Shown in pieces: positions 54,881 to 64,000 of a stretch of DNA of 64,000 nucleotides. A program made the position numbers and the translations under genes. Each line of letters begins with the position of its first letter. Positions within the stretch are counted from its first letter, which is position 1. Source of the stretch: Ilyomonas sp965277535. Its GTDB lineage: Bacteria > Bacteroidota > Bacteroidia > Chitinophagales > Chitinophagaceae. Under the pieces are notes generated by a model. The model did not search any database and had not been told where the DNA came from. It worked only from the letters and a program-made list of their open reading frames with translations. The stretch spans positions 558,001 to 622,000 of the forward strand of contig OZ255825.1 in NCBI GenBank assembly GCA_965277535.1. Direction: 5' to 3'.

Positions 54881-55082
54881 AGCAGCCGCCAACATGGGGT
54901 TTGGTCCAAGTGTGGCTGTACGCTGGCAGTTTCGGCAGCAGATTCGTTACCTGGCTGCGGTTCCAGCTTGTCGTTACCTATTGAGCTATCAATCATATTC
55001 TGTACTTTAGTTTTTCAATCGGCTTTTGTTCGGGCGGACGTTCAATGAATGCCCCACCTGCACAAGGCACTCTTCGTAACAA
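54881..55082 (+). repeat. attC site 4 (last site)
   Basis: Left box GCAGCCGCCAAC (54881-54892) complements the cassette 4 start GTTGGCTGC with a 3-base insertion. The stem is less exact (AAGTGTGGC with GCCCCACCTG). The 20-mer shared with site 3 is at 55005-55024, and GACGTTCAATGAAT is shared with site 1. The right end GTAACAA (55076-55082) departs from GTT, which may fit the end of the array. The DUF2851 stop codon lies 12 bases further. Confidence 0.7.
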
Positions 55083-55094
55083 ATATTCCATTTA

Positions 55095-56366
55095 TCACCC
55101 CTTCAAAATCTTATTTCCCACAGCGCAATCCAAACATTTTCTTTCATCACAAAAATGCTTTTTCAGTTCTAACAAAGCCTGCGTTTGCAATGCGTTTTCA
55201 GCAGTAACACCAAATGATTTCCAGTTTTTAATTACACTGTTTTGTTCTCCTTTTATTTGCATCAGCCATTCCATTGCTTTGTCTTTAAACGCCTGATTGT
55301 TGTGATACAAGCCATAAGCAAACACGACCGGAACAACAGTATTCACTACAATATTTTCAGCCATTTGCTCGCCCAGCACTTTGGGTTTATAATCGCTTGT
55401 TGTTTGCAGTTGATAATGATAATGCCAGAAATCATTAGCCGTTATGTTTAAAAAGCGGACAACATCTTTGCTATGTTTTGATTCCAATACCCTCGAAAAT
55501 AAATGCTCGGATTGATGTACCAACATTGCTAACTGCGCCAGCCGGATTGTTGGGAAATTAGCAGGCCGCATCCGCAGAAAAAGAGGTGTGCCTGATGTTT
55601 CTGCTAATGTGTATTTGCTCTTTAAAAACGAATATTCGCGTTGCAACAGCAACACATAATCTTCATTCGACTCTTCATGTAATAAATTAGCCTGCCCCAA
55701 TAGCAAAGCTTCTAATTGTTGAATTTGATTTTTATGTTTTGCCAAGACAGCAACCGGAATGGTTTGCGCCATGTTTTCAAACGCATCGGCATTTACTGGC
55801 ATTCCAAAATTTCGTGCAAGCAACTGCCAAAACACTTCTTCCCAATGATTCTCTGTTTTTTTCAATTTCTGAAACACAATAACAGCACGGGTTTGCAGCC
55901 GTTCCATCATCAAACGCTCGAGCCAGCTTTGCCACCCAAGTGAGAATAAAACCGGAAGATAATGTTCGCAAGGAACAAAGCCTTGCTCTTCCATCAATGA
56001 TTGATAATGTTGAAGCATTACCTTGGAAACATGCGGCTCAATAACAAAAGTGGGAATGAAAGTTCCGTTGGCATCATTCAACTTTTTATCTTCATCCCAA
56101 ACCACATGAAGAATCACATTGTTGTAGTTGTCATCGGCCTGATGATGATGCGCCAGCCAATCGGAAGCATTAATGTGAATTTCAATGTTGCCAGCCCAAA
56201 CGGTGTTTCCTCTTTTTAGTTTTGCACTAAAAAAATCGGGTCCTTGATTGGTGTTGTAACTGCCGGGATGAATGATAGTAAGCGGTTCATCACTCGTCGT
56301 AAAAAGGTTTTGTTTATTGAAGTATTGAAATTGCCAGATAAATTGCAACAGCCGTTCGGTAAGCAC
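55095..56366 (-). CDS. DUF2851 family protein
   Basis: The 423-residue protein is typical of Bacteroidota. TERLLQFIWQFQYFN, then HPGSYNTNQGPDFFSAKL and HVVWDEDKK near the start are family blocks. The C-terminus has four cysteines (HFCDERKCLDCAVGN), suggesting metal binding. No function is known. Its 3' end abuts the cassette array. Confidence 0.88.
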   Translation of the reverse strand: MLTERLLQFIWQFQYFNKQNLFTTSDEPLTIIHPGSYNTNQGPDFFSAKLKRGNTVWAGNIEIHINASDWLAHHHQADDNYNNVILHVVWDEDKKLNDANGTFIPTFVIEPHVSKVMLQHYQSLMEEQGFVPCEHYLPVLFSLGWQSWLERLMMERLQTRAVIVFQKLKKTENHWEEVFWQLLARNFGMPVNADAFENMAQTIPVAVLAKHKNQIQQLEALLLGQANLLHEESNEDYVLLLQREYSFLKSKYTLAETSGTPLFLRMRPANFPTIRLAQLAMLVHQSEHLFSRVLESKHSKDVVRFLNITANDFWHYHYQLQTTSDYKPKVLGEQMAENIVVNTVVPVVFAYGLYHNNQAFKDKAMEWLMQIKGEQNSVIKNWKSFGVTAENALQTQALLELKKHFCDERKCLDCAVGNKILKG

Positions 56367-56490
56367 AAGTTAAGTTTTGATGTATTGGCAAAATACGGCA
56401 AAAACAAATGTCCCGCAGACGTTTTAAATTCATTTTCTTCTGTAATTTTCTATATCATCTGCGGGGCGATATTCAAACAAAGAAGTTACA

Positions 56491-59157
56491 TCAAATGCGG
56501 CTTGATGCCTTGTTTATTTTTATCTTGTTAGCTTGTACCTTGTTCTCTTGAACCTTTATGTCCGGTTTCTTTCCCACATATTTTGCCATGCTCATCAAAG
56601 TACCAATTACAGTTACCATCACGCCAATCCAAAGCAAATTGATAAATGGAAACTGAAGCACTTTCAGCGTTAGCAAATCACTCAACTCGTTGCTTTCTTT
56701 TACACCAATTTCAAACTCACCATTTTTAGCATCGGCAATGCGGTTGAAGCGCAATACTAAATTTTGAGCCACCACAGTATCTGGCAAGCTGCGCATTGCA
56801 CTATCGTTTTGAATGGCTACACCAGGGAATGCTCCATAGCGGCTTCCGTTTTTACCAATCACCTGTAGATCAAGCACCATGCTGGTTTCCCCAGGCTGCA
56901 CGCCTTTTACGTCAGGCTTGTTTACTTCTACTTTTTTGAAGATGATAATACCATTGGAATAAAAGGAAGTATCGCCTTGTTTTAGTTTGATCGGCCGAAA
57001 CGTAGCAGTGTCCTGTTGGCTGCCTTCAAGCCAGGAAGTAACATACACAAAAATGTCGCGGTTCCAATAATGCTTTGAACTTGGGTTGGGCGCAAAGCCG
57101 TCCTGCCCTTTGGTATTGTGCATTACATCGGGATATACATTGAAATTCTCAATTCCCCCTTTGCTTTTGAAATGAACTTCAAAGTATTTTTTATGATTGA
57201 GATCGTTTAAAGTATCCCGCGTGTAGGTAACATCGTACTTACCCATATCCGTAGCGATACCTCTGAACAACGTTGTGTTTTCTGCAGGCTTTCCAACGAT
57301 TTTATTACTAGCTTCTGTGTCAGGCAACGTAGAGATGCCAGTAGTGTTCCAGCTTAAAATTTCTTTCTTACTGGATGATATTAAAATGCCCAGCAAAACC
57401 AGCCCGAAACCAACATGCGCAATCGCTGCACCGGAACGTTTTACATTGCCCTTAAAGCCAAGCCAGATATAGCTTGCATTGGCAACAACAGAATACACTG
57501 CGGCAAAAATGGCAACATGAATAGCGCCTAAAAACCCAAAGCCTTTTTTATCGTAATTAATGTTACCAAACACGCTTATCAACACACTAATTATTAGCGC
57601 AATAATTGTTGGAACAGCTATCTTTTTTATAAAGAATTGCCTGTTTGTGTTTTTGTATTTTAAGTATTGAATAACAGCAGTAAGCACACCAATGATGATG
57701 GCGATGAACACCTGGATGCGGTTGTACGAAAATTCGGCATCTTCCGATTCTGCCATTTTTTTATCAAACACTTTATTGATAACTGGTAAAGAGGTTTGGC
57801 TAATGATAAGCACTGCCGATAAAAAGAAAACCAGTGCACCAATAAACATCCAGAACTCACGACTGTAGGTGCTTTCTTCTTTATGGATGGTAGGGATAGA
57901 AGTATCCTGATTTAACTGAATGCCAAAAGCGACTACAAAACCCAGCAATGAAAACAGCCAGATTCCGGCAACTACATTTTCGTGCAAAAACAAAGACAGA
58001 ACGAGAATGAGAGCAACCAACCCGGCAATGATTAGTTTGCCATTTCTTTTCGCTTTTACAAATGGTGGCAGCCAAGTAAATACACTTAAAAACAGAAGGA
58101 GTTGTCCGTTCATTCCCGCACTGGTAAAGGCGTGAACCGAAGTATCGCCTAATATGCCACTTCGCGTTAAAAAAGTTTCATATAAAACAAGAAGAAAAGC
58201 AAGCGTAAAAAATAAGTATGTGCTTTTTAATGAGTAGCCGCTGTGCCGGTAAATTAATGCCGTATGCACGCCTGCCACCATTATAAGCCAGGGCACAAGT
58301 GATGCGTTTTCTACAGGGTCCCATGCCCAATATCCACCAAACGTCAGGCTTTCGTAAGCCCAGGCAGCCCCCATCATGATGCCCAACCCAACAACAGCCA
58401 TAGAGAACAAAGCCCATGGCATTACTGATTTTACCCAGCTCTGGTCTTTCGTTACCAAACCGGCATACGCAAACGCAAATGGAACAACGGTGGAAGCAAA
58501 TCCTAAGAATAAAATGGGTGGATGAATCACCATCCAATAATTCTGCAACAACGCATTCAATCCCGAACCATCTTTCAAAACAGAAAGATAATCGGCACGA
58601 ATGCCGCCGGTGTTGATGTCTCTGAAAAAAGGTGCATCATCCAGCAACCCTTCGTTGCGCAGCAACACAAACGGATTGCTGCCCACTTTCACATTAAAAA
58701 TATAAATGCCCAGCAGCATGGTAGCGAGGCAAAACTGCGCAAAAGAAATAACCGTCATTACCGGCGCTTCCCACCGCTTTACGCGCCGGATAATCAGCCA
58801 GCCGAGTACACAATGCCAAAACGTCCACAGCAAAAAGCTGCCCTCCTGTCCTTCCCACAAACAACTGAACACATATTGAAGTTGAAGTGTTTTATCGCTG
58901 TGCTCCCACGCATATTTATACTCAAACAAATGGTTGGCAAGAATGTAATAAATGCAACCAATGATAGCAATTACTGAAACGGTTTCTACAGCAAAAGCAG
59001 TTCGCGCAATGCGAAGCCAGCTTTGCTTCTGTAAGAAATCTTTGGTTTTGTAAGTAAAATAAAACGAAAGGGTAGCCACCAGGGAAGCCGAGAGTGCAAG
59101 CAGTGCAAAGAAATGACCGAACTCGCCTGGTAATAAATGTTCACCAATATACTTCAT
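56491..59157 (-). CDS. ccmF: Cytochrome c heme lyase, CcmF/CcsA type
   Basis: The 888-residue protein has about 15 membrane helices. The heme-handling Trp-rich motif GGYWAWDPVENASLVPW is near residue 276, and the periplasmic domain after residue 570 is of CcmF type. It attaches heme to apocytochrome c in the periplasm. It follows ccmE after 15 bases. The 3' end includes a TCTTGTTAGCTTGTACCTTG-type repeat that encodes a lysine-rich tail. Confidence 0.93.
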   Translation of the reverse strand: MKYIGEHLLPGEFGHFFALLALSASLVATLSFYFTYKTKDFLQKQSWLRIARTAFAVETVSVIAIIGCIYYILANHLFEYKYAWEHSDKTLQLQYVFSCLWEGQEGSFLLWTFWHCVLGWLIIRRVKRWEAPVMTVISFAQFCLATMLLGIYIFNVKVGSNPFVLLRNEGLLDDAPFFRDINTGGIRADYLSVLKDGSGLNALLQNYWMVIHPPILFLGFASTVVPFAFAYAGLVTKDQSWVKSVMPWALFSMAVVGLGIMMGAAWAYESLTFGGYWAWDPVENASLVPWLIMVAGVHTALIYRHSGYSLKSTYLFFTLAFLLVLYETFLTRSGILGDTSVHAFTSAGMNGQLLLFLSVFTWLPPFVKAKRNGKLIIAGLVALILVLSLFLHENVVAGIWLFSLLGFVVAFGIQLNQDTSIPTIHKEESTYSREFWMFIGALVFFLSAVLIISQTSLPVINKVFDKKMAESEDAEFSYNRIQVFIAIIIGVLTAVIQYLKYKNTNRQFFIKKIAVPTIIALIISVLISVFGNINYDKKGFGFLGAIHVAIFAAVYSVVANASYIWLGFKGNVKRSGAAIAHVGFGLVLLGILISSSKKEILSWNTTGISTLPDTEASNKIVGKPAENTTLFRGIATDMGKYDVTYTRDTLNDLNHKKYFEVHFKSKGGIENFNVYPDVMHNTKGQDGFAPNPSSKHYWNRDIFVYVTSWLEGSQQDTATFRPIKLKQGDTSFYSNGIIIFKKVEVNKPDVKGVQPGETSMVLDLQVIGKNGSRYGAFPGVAIQNDSAMRSLPDTVVAQNLVLRFNRIADAKNGEFEIGVKESNELSDLLTLKVLQFPFINLLWIGVMVTVIGTLMSMAKYVGKKPDIKVQENKVQANKIKINKASSRI

Positions 59158-59172
59158 CCGTTTGTTTTTGTA

Positions 59173-59592
59173 TTAATTCATGGCTTGCTGGTTCAGGTTT
59201 TGCTTTATCGCACTCGGATCGTCTTTGTATTTGGAAGGACATTTTATTAATATGCCTTTTTGGTCGTGAATCTGAAACACGCCATTTTCCATTTTGCCTT
59301 TCAGCACAATGCGTTCGCTTTTTTCCATGTCGTAAGGCTTTTCATAATAGTACGCTACTTTCATTCTATCGCCCAATGTATCAGTTGCTTCAAAGGTTAG
59401 ATAATTTGGATTTTTTGCGGCATCATATTGTACCGTGCTCTTGTCTAATTTCGCAATTACAGTAACGGTTTTTCCCTTTTTCTGCCTGGCAGAAGCAATG
59501 GTTTCGTAACCCGTAACATCTGTAATCATACTAATTAAAGCACCAATGGCAATGGCAACGAGAACCAGGGCAACAATATGAGATTTTTTCAT
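59173..59592 (-). CDS. ccmE: Cytochrome c maturation heme chaperone CcmE, Cys variant
   Basis: The 139-residue protein has an N-terminal helix (residues 6-25) and an OB-fold domain. The canonical HxxxY heme-binding motif is replaced by CPSKY (Cys near residue 117), as in the CxxxY class of CcmE. The upstream neighbour of ccmF in the same operon supports the name. The C-terminal helix is short. Confidence 0.88.
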   Translation of the reverse strand: MKKSHIVALVLVAIAIGALISMITDVTGYETIASARQKKGKTVTVIAKLDKSTVQYDAAKNPNYLTFEATDTLGDRMKVAYYYEKPYDMEKSERIVLKGKMENGVFQIHDQKGILIKCPSKYKDDPSAIKQNLNQQAMN

Positions 59593-59732
59593 GGAAAACG
59601 TTCAGTGATTCATTTACAAAATTATGGCAAAAACAACCTCAAGCCTCCTATTGCTCTTTCTTTTGAAGAACTCATTTGTTAAATCGCAGCAAAGCTCCCA
59701 TTTTGGTATTGTTGCTACTTTCATCAAAAGCA

Positions 59733-59777
59733 AAAGGCTACAAACTTGATTCATACAAATAAAGTTTATAGCCTTTC
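59733..59777. terminator. Terminator between malQ and ccmE region
   Basis: AAAGGCTACAAACTT (59733-59747) pairs with AAGTTTATAGCCTTTC (59762-59777) with one mismatch and a 14-base loop. It lies 23 bases after the malQ stop codon. Confidence 0.65.
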
Positions 59778-59799
59778 TTACTTAACTGTATAACAAAAA

Positions 59800-62700
59800 T
59801 TACCTGCCGCTTTTCTTTACCATTTCTTTCAATTCACTGTTGAAATCTTCTGCGATTGCCAATTCTTCCAATGTAATGTGCATCCGGTAATTCCAGTAAT
59901 AATGAGGATTGGCAGGAACGTTAATGCGTTCTTCCTGCGGATTGGCTCTGCGTAACTCGCCATCAATTCCCATCAAATCCTGCCACTGAAAAATGCTCCA
60001 CATAGCGGGCGAATACAAATGTTGTTCGATAATTTGCTTATTAATCCACGGCTCGCAGTAAAAAGGTGCTTCACCGTTCTGTCCAAGCTGGTGATTGTAA
60101 AAATTTTGAGTAACAGTTCTGTCTTCTTCCCACCAGCCGCGAATGGTGCTCATATCATGCGTGGAGGGCATCACAACACTTAGATAAGGCGCAGCAGCAA
60201 GGTTGGTAAACTGTGCCTGTTCGTTTTTTGGCATTCGCTGCACTTCTAAGCTAAGTAAACCCAAATCCTGCATTACGCGCGGCACGCTGGTTGGCACCAA
60301 ACCCAAATCTTCTCCGCAAATCAGCATGTTAGTTTCTGCTTTAAAAACGGGCAGCTTCTGCATCGCTTCACCGCGCCAAAATTCGTTCTGACGTTCGTAG
60401 AAATAGTTCAGCGATAAATAATACAATTGGGTTTTTGCATAATCGTCGAGATGCTGATAGGAAGCTGTTTTTTCCATTCCGAAACGGAAGTGAAACAATT
60501 GTCCGTTTGAATCTTTTTCTTCAAATAAAATTACATTACTGATAAGGTCGAAGAGAATTTGCTTCAGCCTGTTGTTTCGTTCATTTTGTTGTTGCAGGGC
60601 AAACCATGTTTCTGCACGTTTTTGAGTGTTTACTTCAGGTTTTAAGCTATAGGTATTGTTCTCTTCTTTGTTTAAAAAAGTATCTTTTGCATATTGCTGT
60701 TGGTCGCCAAAAAAATCGTTTACAACATGGTCATTTATAAAAGGCTTGCAATAACGGTTGTAATCAAAATGAATATTCCATTGAGCAAACTCGTCAATGT
60801 GTACCGGCAAAGCAGGAACAAAGTGTCCCATGATGCCTTCCACCGATTCTAAAGGAATGCTCCAGATGCGGAAAAAACCCAAAATATGGTCAATTCTAAA
60901 AGCATCAAAATAGTGGCTCATTTGCTGCAAACGTTGCTTCCACCAGGCAAAACCGTTTTGCTTCATCTGCTGCCAGTTGTAGGTTGGAAAGCTCCAGTTC
61001 TGACCTTTTACGGCAAATGGATCGGGTGGCGCGCCAGCTTGCATATCCATGTGAAACAGTTGCGGATGCTGCCATGTGTCGGCACTGTTGCGCGCAATGC
61101 CAATGGGAATATCGCCTTTCATTACCATGCCCTGGCTGTGCGCATATTCGGTTGCTGCTTTTAATTGCAGGTGCAAATGATATTGTACGAAATAATACAT
61201 GCCTGCTCTGTCGCTCTGTTCGGGCGATTGGAGCAATGTTTCAACAGCTTCAGCATCGTATGTTTTGTGTTCTTTCCACTTAGTAAAATCAGCCGTGTTG
61301 TTAGCATCTCTTAAGCAACAAAAAGCTGCATACGGCACTAACCAATGCTGATTATTTTGAAAGAAAGCCTTATAATCTTCCGATGCTAATGTGGTTTCTT
61401 TTTGTGCGGGGTAAAGCTCATGAATGATCTTCCATTTCAAATCGTTCACCGCTTCATAATCAACTTCAGGTAAAGCATTCAGTCGTTGTGCTTCTTCTTT
61501 ATACGGCTCTAATAAGTGTTTGTTTTCTTCACCTGCAACTTGTTCCAAATTTAAGTACATAGCGTGTAGAGCAAAAGCGGAAATAGATGCATAAGGATAA
61601 GAATCAACCCATGTTTTGGTAGCCGTAGTATCGTTCACAGGCAACAGTTGAACCAGTTGCAAGCCCACGCTTTTACTCCAGTCAACCAATTTCTTTATAT
61701 CGGTAAATTCACCGCATCCAAAGCTGTTTTCGCTACGCAAACTAAACACTGGAATCACTACACCTGCGCCCTTCCATGTGTTATCGGGTGTACGGATGAA
61801 ACCATCGTTTACAACCATTTCAGTACCTTCATCAAAGGCATTTGAGAGCACGCGGTTATCACCGTTTTCTAATTGTACAATCTCTCTCCTTTCAACATTG
61901 TAAATGCCGTATTTATAATGTACCGGAATTTCGTTTTGCGCGACACTGATTTTAATTTGCCAGTCATTTTCGCCTTCAGCTTTGTTTAATAGCAAAGGTT
62001 CGCTTGTGTTCCAATGCATCAGCGAATCGGCACTTCCTGTAAGGCAAACCGCCTGACCCTGCACTAACAACGGCGCTTTTACTTTGAAAAGGTGCGTATA
62101 AGTTTGCGGCTCTTTACTTTCAAAAGAAGGCTTATTGTTTTTAAAGAGAACATTGGTGAATGGCTTTGTAAAAAAAGCATTGTCGTAATATCCTTCAAAA
62201 TCCCACGCATCAATGAAAGCAACATTTTTGTTTTTATAAGAAGAAGGCGTTAGTTTTTTATCCCTGCCACCTTCATGTACAAAACTGCCGTCTTCTTCCT
62301 TCAGTAAATAATGGTAAACCACATCTTCTGTCAACTCGTTTTCATCTGCAGTAAGTTCAGCCGTCCAATGCTGCGAATCTAAAAACTGCATTGGCAAAGC
62401 GGCATTTGGATCACCATTACCAAACAACGGATGTTCAGCCGTAATGTATAAGCTTTGTCCAGGCTTGGTGTAATAATTTATAATAAAAGTAACCTGGAAG
62501 GTTTTGGTTTCGTTCGTATTTGTTACTTCTTCTATTGCTTTTTCTTCGTTAGCATCAGTTGTCATTTCTTCTTCAGTAGAAGCAGGAGTTTTCGTTTCTT
62601 CTTTAGCAATATCAATGGCTTCTTCTTTATTTACTGTCTCTTCAGTTTCACTCTGAGTTTTTGCCTGGTGTTGTCCCACTTCTCCATGATGAACCAAACG

Positions 62701-63162
62701 ATGTACAACCGCTTCGTTTTTTTCCTCCGCAACCGTTACCGGTTCTGTTTGCTCAACGACTTCATGTGCCACATCCGATTTTGTTGTGCTTGGTGGCGCA
62801 ACCGGCTCTTGTTGCTGAGTCGTTTCTTCTGAAACAGGTGCTTTTGGTTTTGCCGTTTTTTTTGCCGGTTTCGCTTTTTCAGGTGCGGGCACAGTTTCTT
62901 CCTGTGCTTCCGGCTGAGGCGCAGTAGCTTTCTCTTTTTTCGACCTTCTTTTAGCGGTTTCCTTTTCTGGTTTTACAGATGTATCGTCGTTGGTTGTATC
63001 AGTTGTCGTTTCTGTGTTGCGCTGGGGCGCCGTTGCATCATTGCCTGCTTCTTCCTGTACAGATGTCTTCTTTTTTCTGCCCGGCTTTTTTTTCTCAACA
63101 GGTGGATTGTTCTCTGAATCTGGGTTGGGGTTTAACTGCGGGTCTTTTTTTTGTCGTGCCAT
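59800..63162 (-). CDS. malQ: 4-alpha-glucanotransferase with two CBM20 and a long charged N-terminus
   Basis: The protein has 1120 residues from the ATG at 63162 (MARQKKDPQLN); the frame is open 85 codons further but that lies upstream of a better start. Residues 1-205 are low-complexity Glu/Lys/Pro/Thr. Two starch-binding CBM20 domains follow (about 218-330 and 350-450) and then GH77: nucleophile Asp in FRIDHILGFFRIW near 757, acid/base Glu in CGEDLGLVP near 947, and the PSTHDMSTIRGWW motif near 1000. This is the DPE2-like form. It disproportionates glucans and fits with glgA/glgC at 46-48 kb. Confidence 0.92.
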   Translation of the reverse strand: MARQKKDPQLNPNPDSENNPPVEKKKPGRKKKTSVQEEAGNDATAPQRNTETTTDTTNDDTSVKPEKETAKRRSKKEKATAPQPEAQEETVPAPEKAKPAKKTAKPKAPVSEETTQQQEPVAPPSTTKSDVAHEVVEQTEPVTVAEEKNEAVVHRLVHHGEVGQHQAKTQSETEETVNKEEAIDIAKEETKTPASTEEEMTTDANEEKAIEEVTNTNETKTFQVTFIINYYTKPGQSLYITAEHPLFGNGDPNAALPMQFLDSQHWTAELTADENELTEDVVYHYLLKEEDGSFVHEGGRDKKLTPSSYKNKNVAFIDAWDFEGYYDNAFFTKPFTNVLFKNNKPSFESKEPQTYTHLFKVKAPLLVQGQAVCLTGSADSLMHWNTSEPLLLNKAEGENDWQIKISVAQNEIPVHYKYGIYNVERREIVQLENGDNRVLSNAFDEGTEMVVNDGFIRTPDNTWKGAGVVIPVFSLRSENSFGCGEFTDIKKLVDWSKSVGLQLVQLLPVNDTTATKTWVDSYPYASISAFALHAMYLNLEQVAGEENKHLLEPYKEEAQRLNALPEVDYEAVNDLKWKIIHELYPAQKETTLASEDYKAFFQNNQHWLVPYAAFCCLRDANNTADFTKWKEHKTYDAEAVETLLQSPEQSDRAGMYYFVQYHLHLQLKAATEYAHSQGMVMKGDIPIGIARNSADTWQHPQLFHMDMQAGAPPDPFAVKGQNWSFPTYNWQQMKQNGFAWWKQRLQQMSHYFDAFRIDHILGFFRIWSIPLESVEGIMGHFVPALPVHIDEFAQWNIHFDYNRYCKPFINDHVVNDFFGDQQQYAKDTFLNKEENNTYSLKPEVNTQKRAETWFALQQQNERNNRLKQILFDLISNVILFEEKDSNGQLFHFRFGMEKTASYQHLDDYAKTQLYYLSLNYFYERQNEFWRGEAMQKLPVFKAETNMLICGEDLGLVPTSVPRVMQDLGLLSLEVQRMPKNEQAQFTNLAAAPYLSVVMPSTHDMSTIRGWWEEDRTVTQNFYNHQLGQNGEAPFYCEPWINKQIIEQHLYSPAMWSIFQWQDLMGIDGELRRANPQEERINVPANPHYYWNYRMHITLEELAIAEDFNSELKEMVKKSGR

Positions 63163-63295
63163 CAGGTTATTTTTTTGAAGCTGCGAAAATAGGAAAATAC
63201 GGTTTATACTTGCAGCCGCATTGAATTGAAGGACTTTTGAAGCCCTCACGCCGGTTATAAACAATCTACCTCGATTCCATTTTTTCCTTTTTGTT

Positions 63296-64000
63296 ATGAA
63301 ACAAAACAAGCAAGCTGCCTTAGGTTTTATTTTTATTACTTTATTGATTGATGTTACCGGCTGGGGCATTATTATTCCGGTGATGCCGAAGCTGATTGAA
63401 GAATTGATACACGGCAATGTAAGCGATGCAGCACGTTATGGCGGCTGGCTGAGTATGTGCTACGCCATCATGCAGTTGCTGTTTGCGCCTGTACTTGGCA
63501 ACCTGAGCGATAAGTATGGCAGGCGGCCTGTGCTTCTTTTTTCCCTGTTCGGATTCTCGATAGATTACCTGTTTCTTTCCTTTGCGCCCACCATCTTTTG
63601 GTTGTTCATTGGCAGATGCATTTCCGGCATTACCGGTGCTTCGTTTACTACGGCAGCGGCTTACATAGCTGATATCAGCAACAACGAAAACCGCGCAAAA
63701 AACTTTGGGATGATTGGCGCTGCCTTTGGTTTGGGCTTTATTATTGGTCCTGTAATCGGTGGTGTTCTGGGGCAATGGGGGCCACGGGTTCCGTTTTATG
63801 CGGCTGCCATTTTGTGCGCGCTCAACTGGCTGTATGGTTATTTTATTTTGCCCGAATCTTTGGATATACAACATCGCCGTCCATTCAATTGGAAGCGAGC
63901 CAACCCCATTGGTTCTTTTAAATTACTAACAAAGCATCCTTCATTAAGCGGACTTGTGGTTTCGCTTACTTTAATTTACATCGCTTCTCATGCCGTGCAA
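63296..64000 (+). CDS. TetA-like MFS transporter (3' end outside window)
   Basis: A total of 235 residues are visible; the frame is open to the window edge, so about 170 are missing. Six or seven membrane helices are seen. The loop 2-3 signature GNLSDKYGRRPVLL and the motif C-like GFIIGPVIGG put it in the drug:H+ antiporter-1 family (TetA type). The substrate cannot be told. It is divergent from malQ across 133 bases. Confidence 0.85.
   Translation, partial: MKQNKQAALGFIFITLLIDVTGWGIIIPVMPKLIEELIHGNVSDAARYGGWLSMCYAIMQLLFAPVLGNLSDKYGRRPVLLFSLFGFSIDYLFLSFAPTIFWLFIGRCISGITGASFTTAAAYIADISNNENRAKNFGMIGAAFGLGFIIGPVIGGVLGQWGPRVPFYAAAILCALNWLYGYFILPESLDIQHRRPFNWKRANPIGSFKLLTKHPSLSGLVVSLTLIYIASHAVQ

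Larger units (their letters stand above)
48442..55082 (+). mobile_element. Integron-like cassette array with recombinase
   Basis: The island contains the recombinase gene, a presumed attI region, and four cassettes with boundaries at 49671/2, 50833/4, 51548/9, 53835/6 and about 55076. All cassette genes read away from the recombinase. Each cassette ends in a site of about 200 bp whose left box complements the first bases of the same cassette. Cassette 1 has two frames (49852, 50117), cassette 2 one (50848), cassette 3 one (51564) and cassette 4 two (53916, 54458). An IS110-family element interrupts site 3. Flanking genes (glgA, DUF2851) are chromosomal. Confidence 0.8.

Noticed and set aside
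49534..55082. Reading the array as a phage-defence island
   Set aside because: None of the cargo shows a nuclease, TIR, ATPase or toxin motif; the attC boundary rule explains the layout better.

Overview
The window is about 64 kb of a chromosome from a Bacteroidota bacterium, most likely close to the family Chitinophagaceae. The evidence is a type IX secretion cargo with a gliding-type C-terminal domain, a PorP/SprF-family protein, bacillithiol synthesis (BshC), TAnnTTTG-type promoter boxes, a two-CBM20 form of 4-alpha-glucanotransferase and several Bacteroidota-type protein families. No rRNA, tRNA or CRISPR was seen. One tmRNA gene is present.

Layout. 0-9 kb: bshC (cut by the window edge), rimO, a Tat-exported Gfo/Idh/MocA oxidoreductase, a lysine-rich DUF6496 protein, pyrG, a membrane MutS-like ATPase and ssrA. 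9-21 kb: a T9SS cargo protein, a decayed kinase fragment, a five-PAS histidine kinase and the SpoIIM-DUF4129-DUF4350-MoxR-DUF58 operon with a divergent RDD gene. 21-36 kb: housekeeping genes (upp, porP-like, bioF-like, rpsA, pdeM, ssb, a two-component pair, lysC, TMEM175, EVE, lutA-like, ribH, TPR, pdhA). 36-48 kb: an outer-membrane barrel, an RsbQ-like hydrolase fused by overlap to a PAS kinase, DsbD plus a stand-alone DsbD-alpha-like protein, phospholipase C, and glgA-glgC. 55-64 kb: DUF2851, ccmF, ccmE, malQ and the start of an MFS transporter.

The accessory island lies at 48.4-55.1 kb, between glgA and the DUF2851 gene. A tyrosine recombinase gene is followed by a stretch with three GCGCGGA repeats and then four gene cassettes in the same orientation. 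Each cassette ends in a site of about 200 bp whose left box (…AAC) is the reverse complement of the first bases of the SAME cassette (GTTGGCGGT/ACCGCCAAC; GTTAGGTGC/GCACCTAAC; the other two imperfect). That is the signature of integron attC sites. The recombinase, however, shows no room for the extra segment that defines IntI integrases. The third site is split by a decayed IS110-family element of about 1.34 kb. Upstream of its transposase are two adjacent stem-loops with the layout of a bridge RNA, and one loop carries a 10-base guide exactly complementary to the attC flank into which the element went. I regard this cassette array with an unusual recombinase, plus a readable guide RNA aimed at a cassette site, as the main result.

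A second genome-scale signal is the 12-mer GTTTGTTTTTGC, with eleven exact copies in the window. It is found mostly between genes or at gene ends, is strongly skewed to one strand, and is absent from the cassette island.
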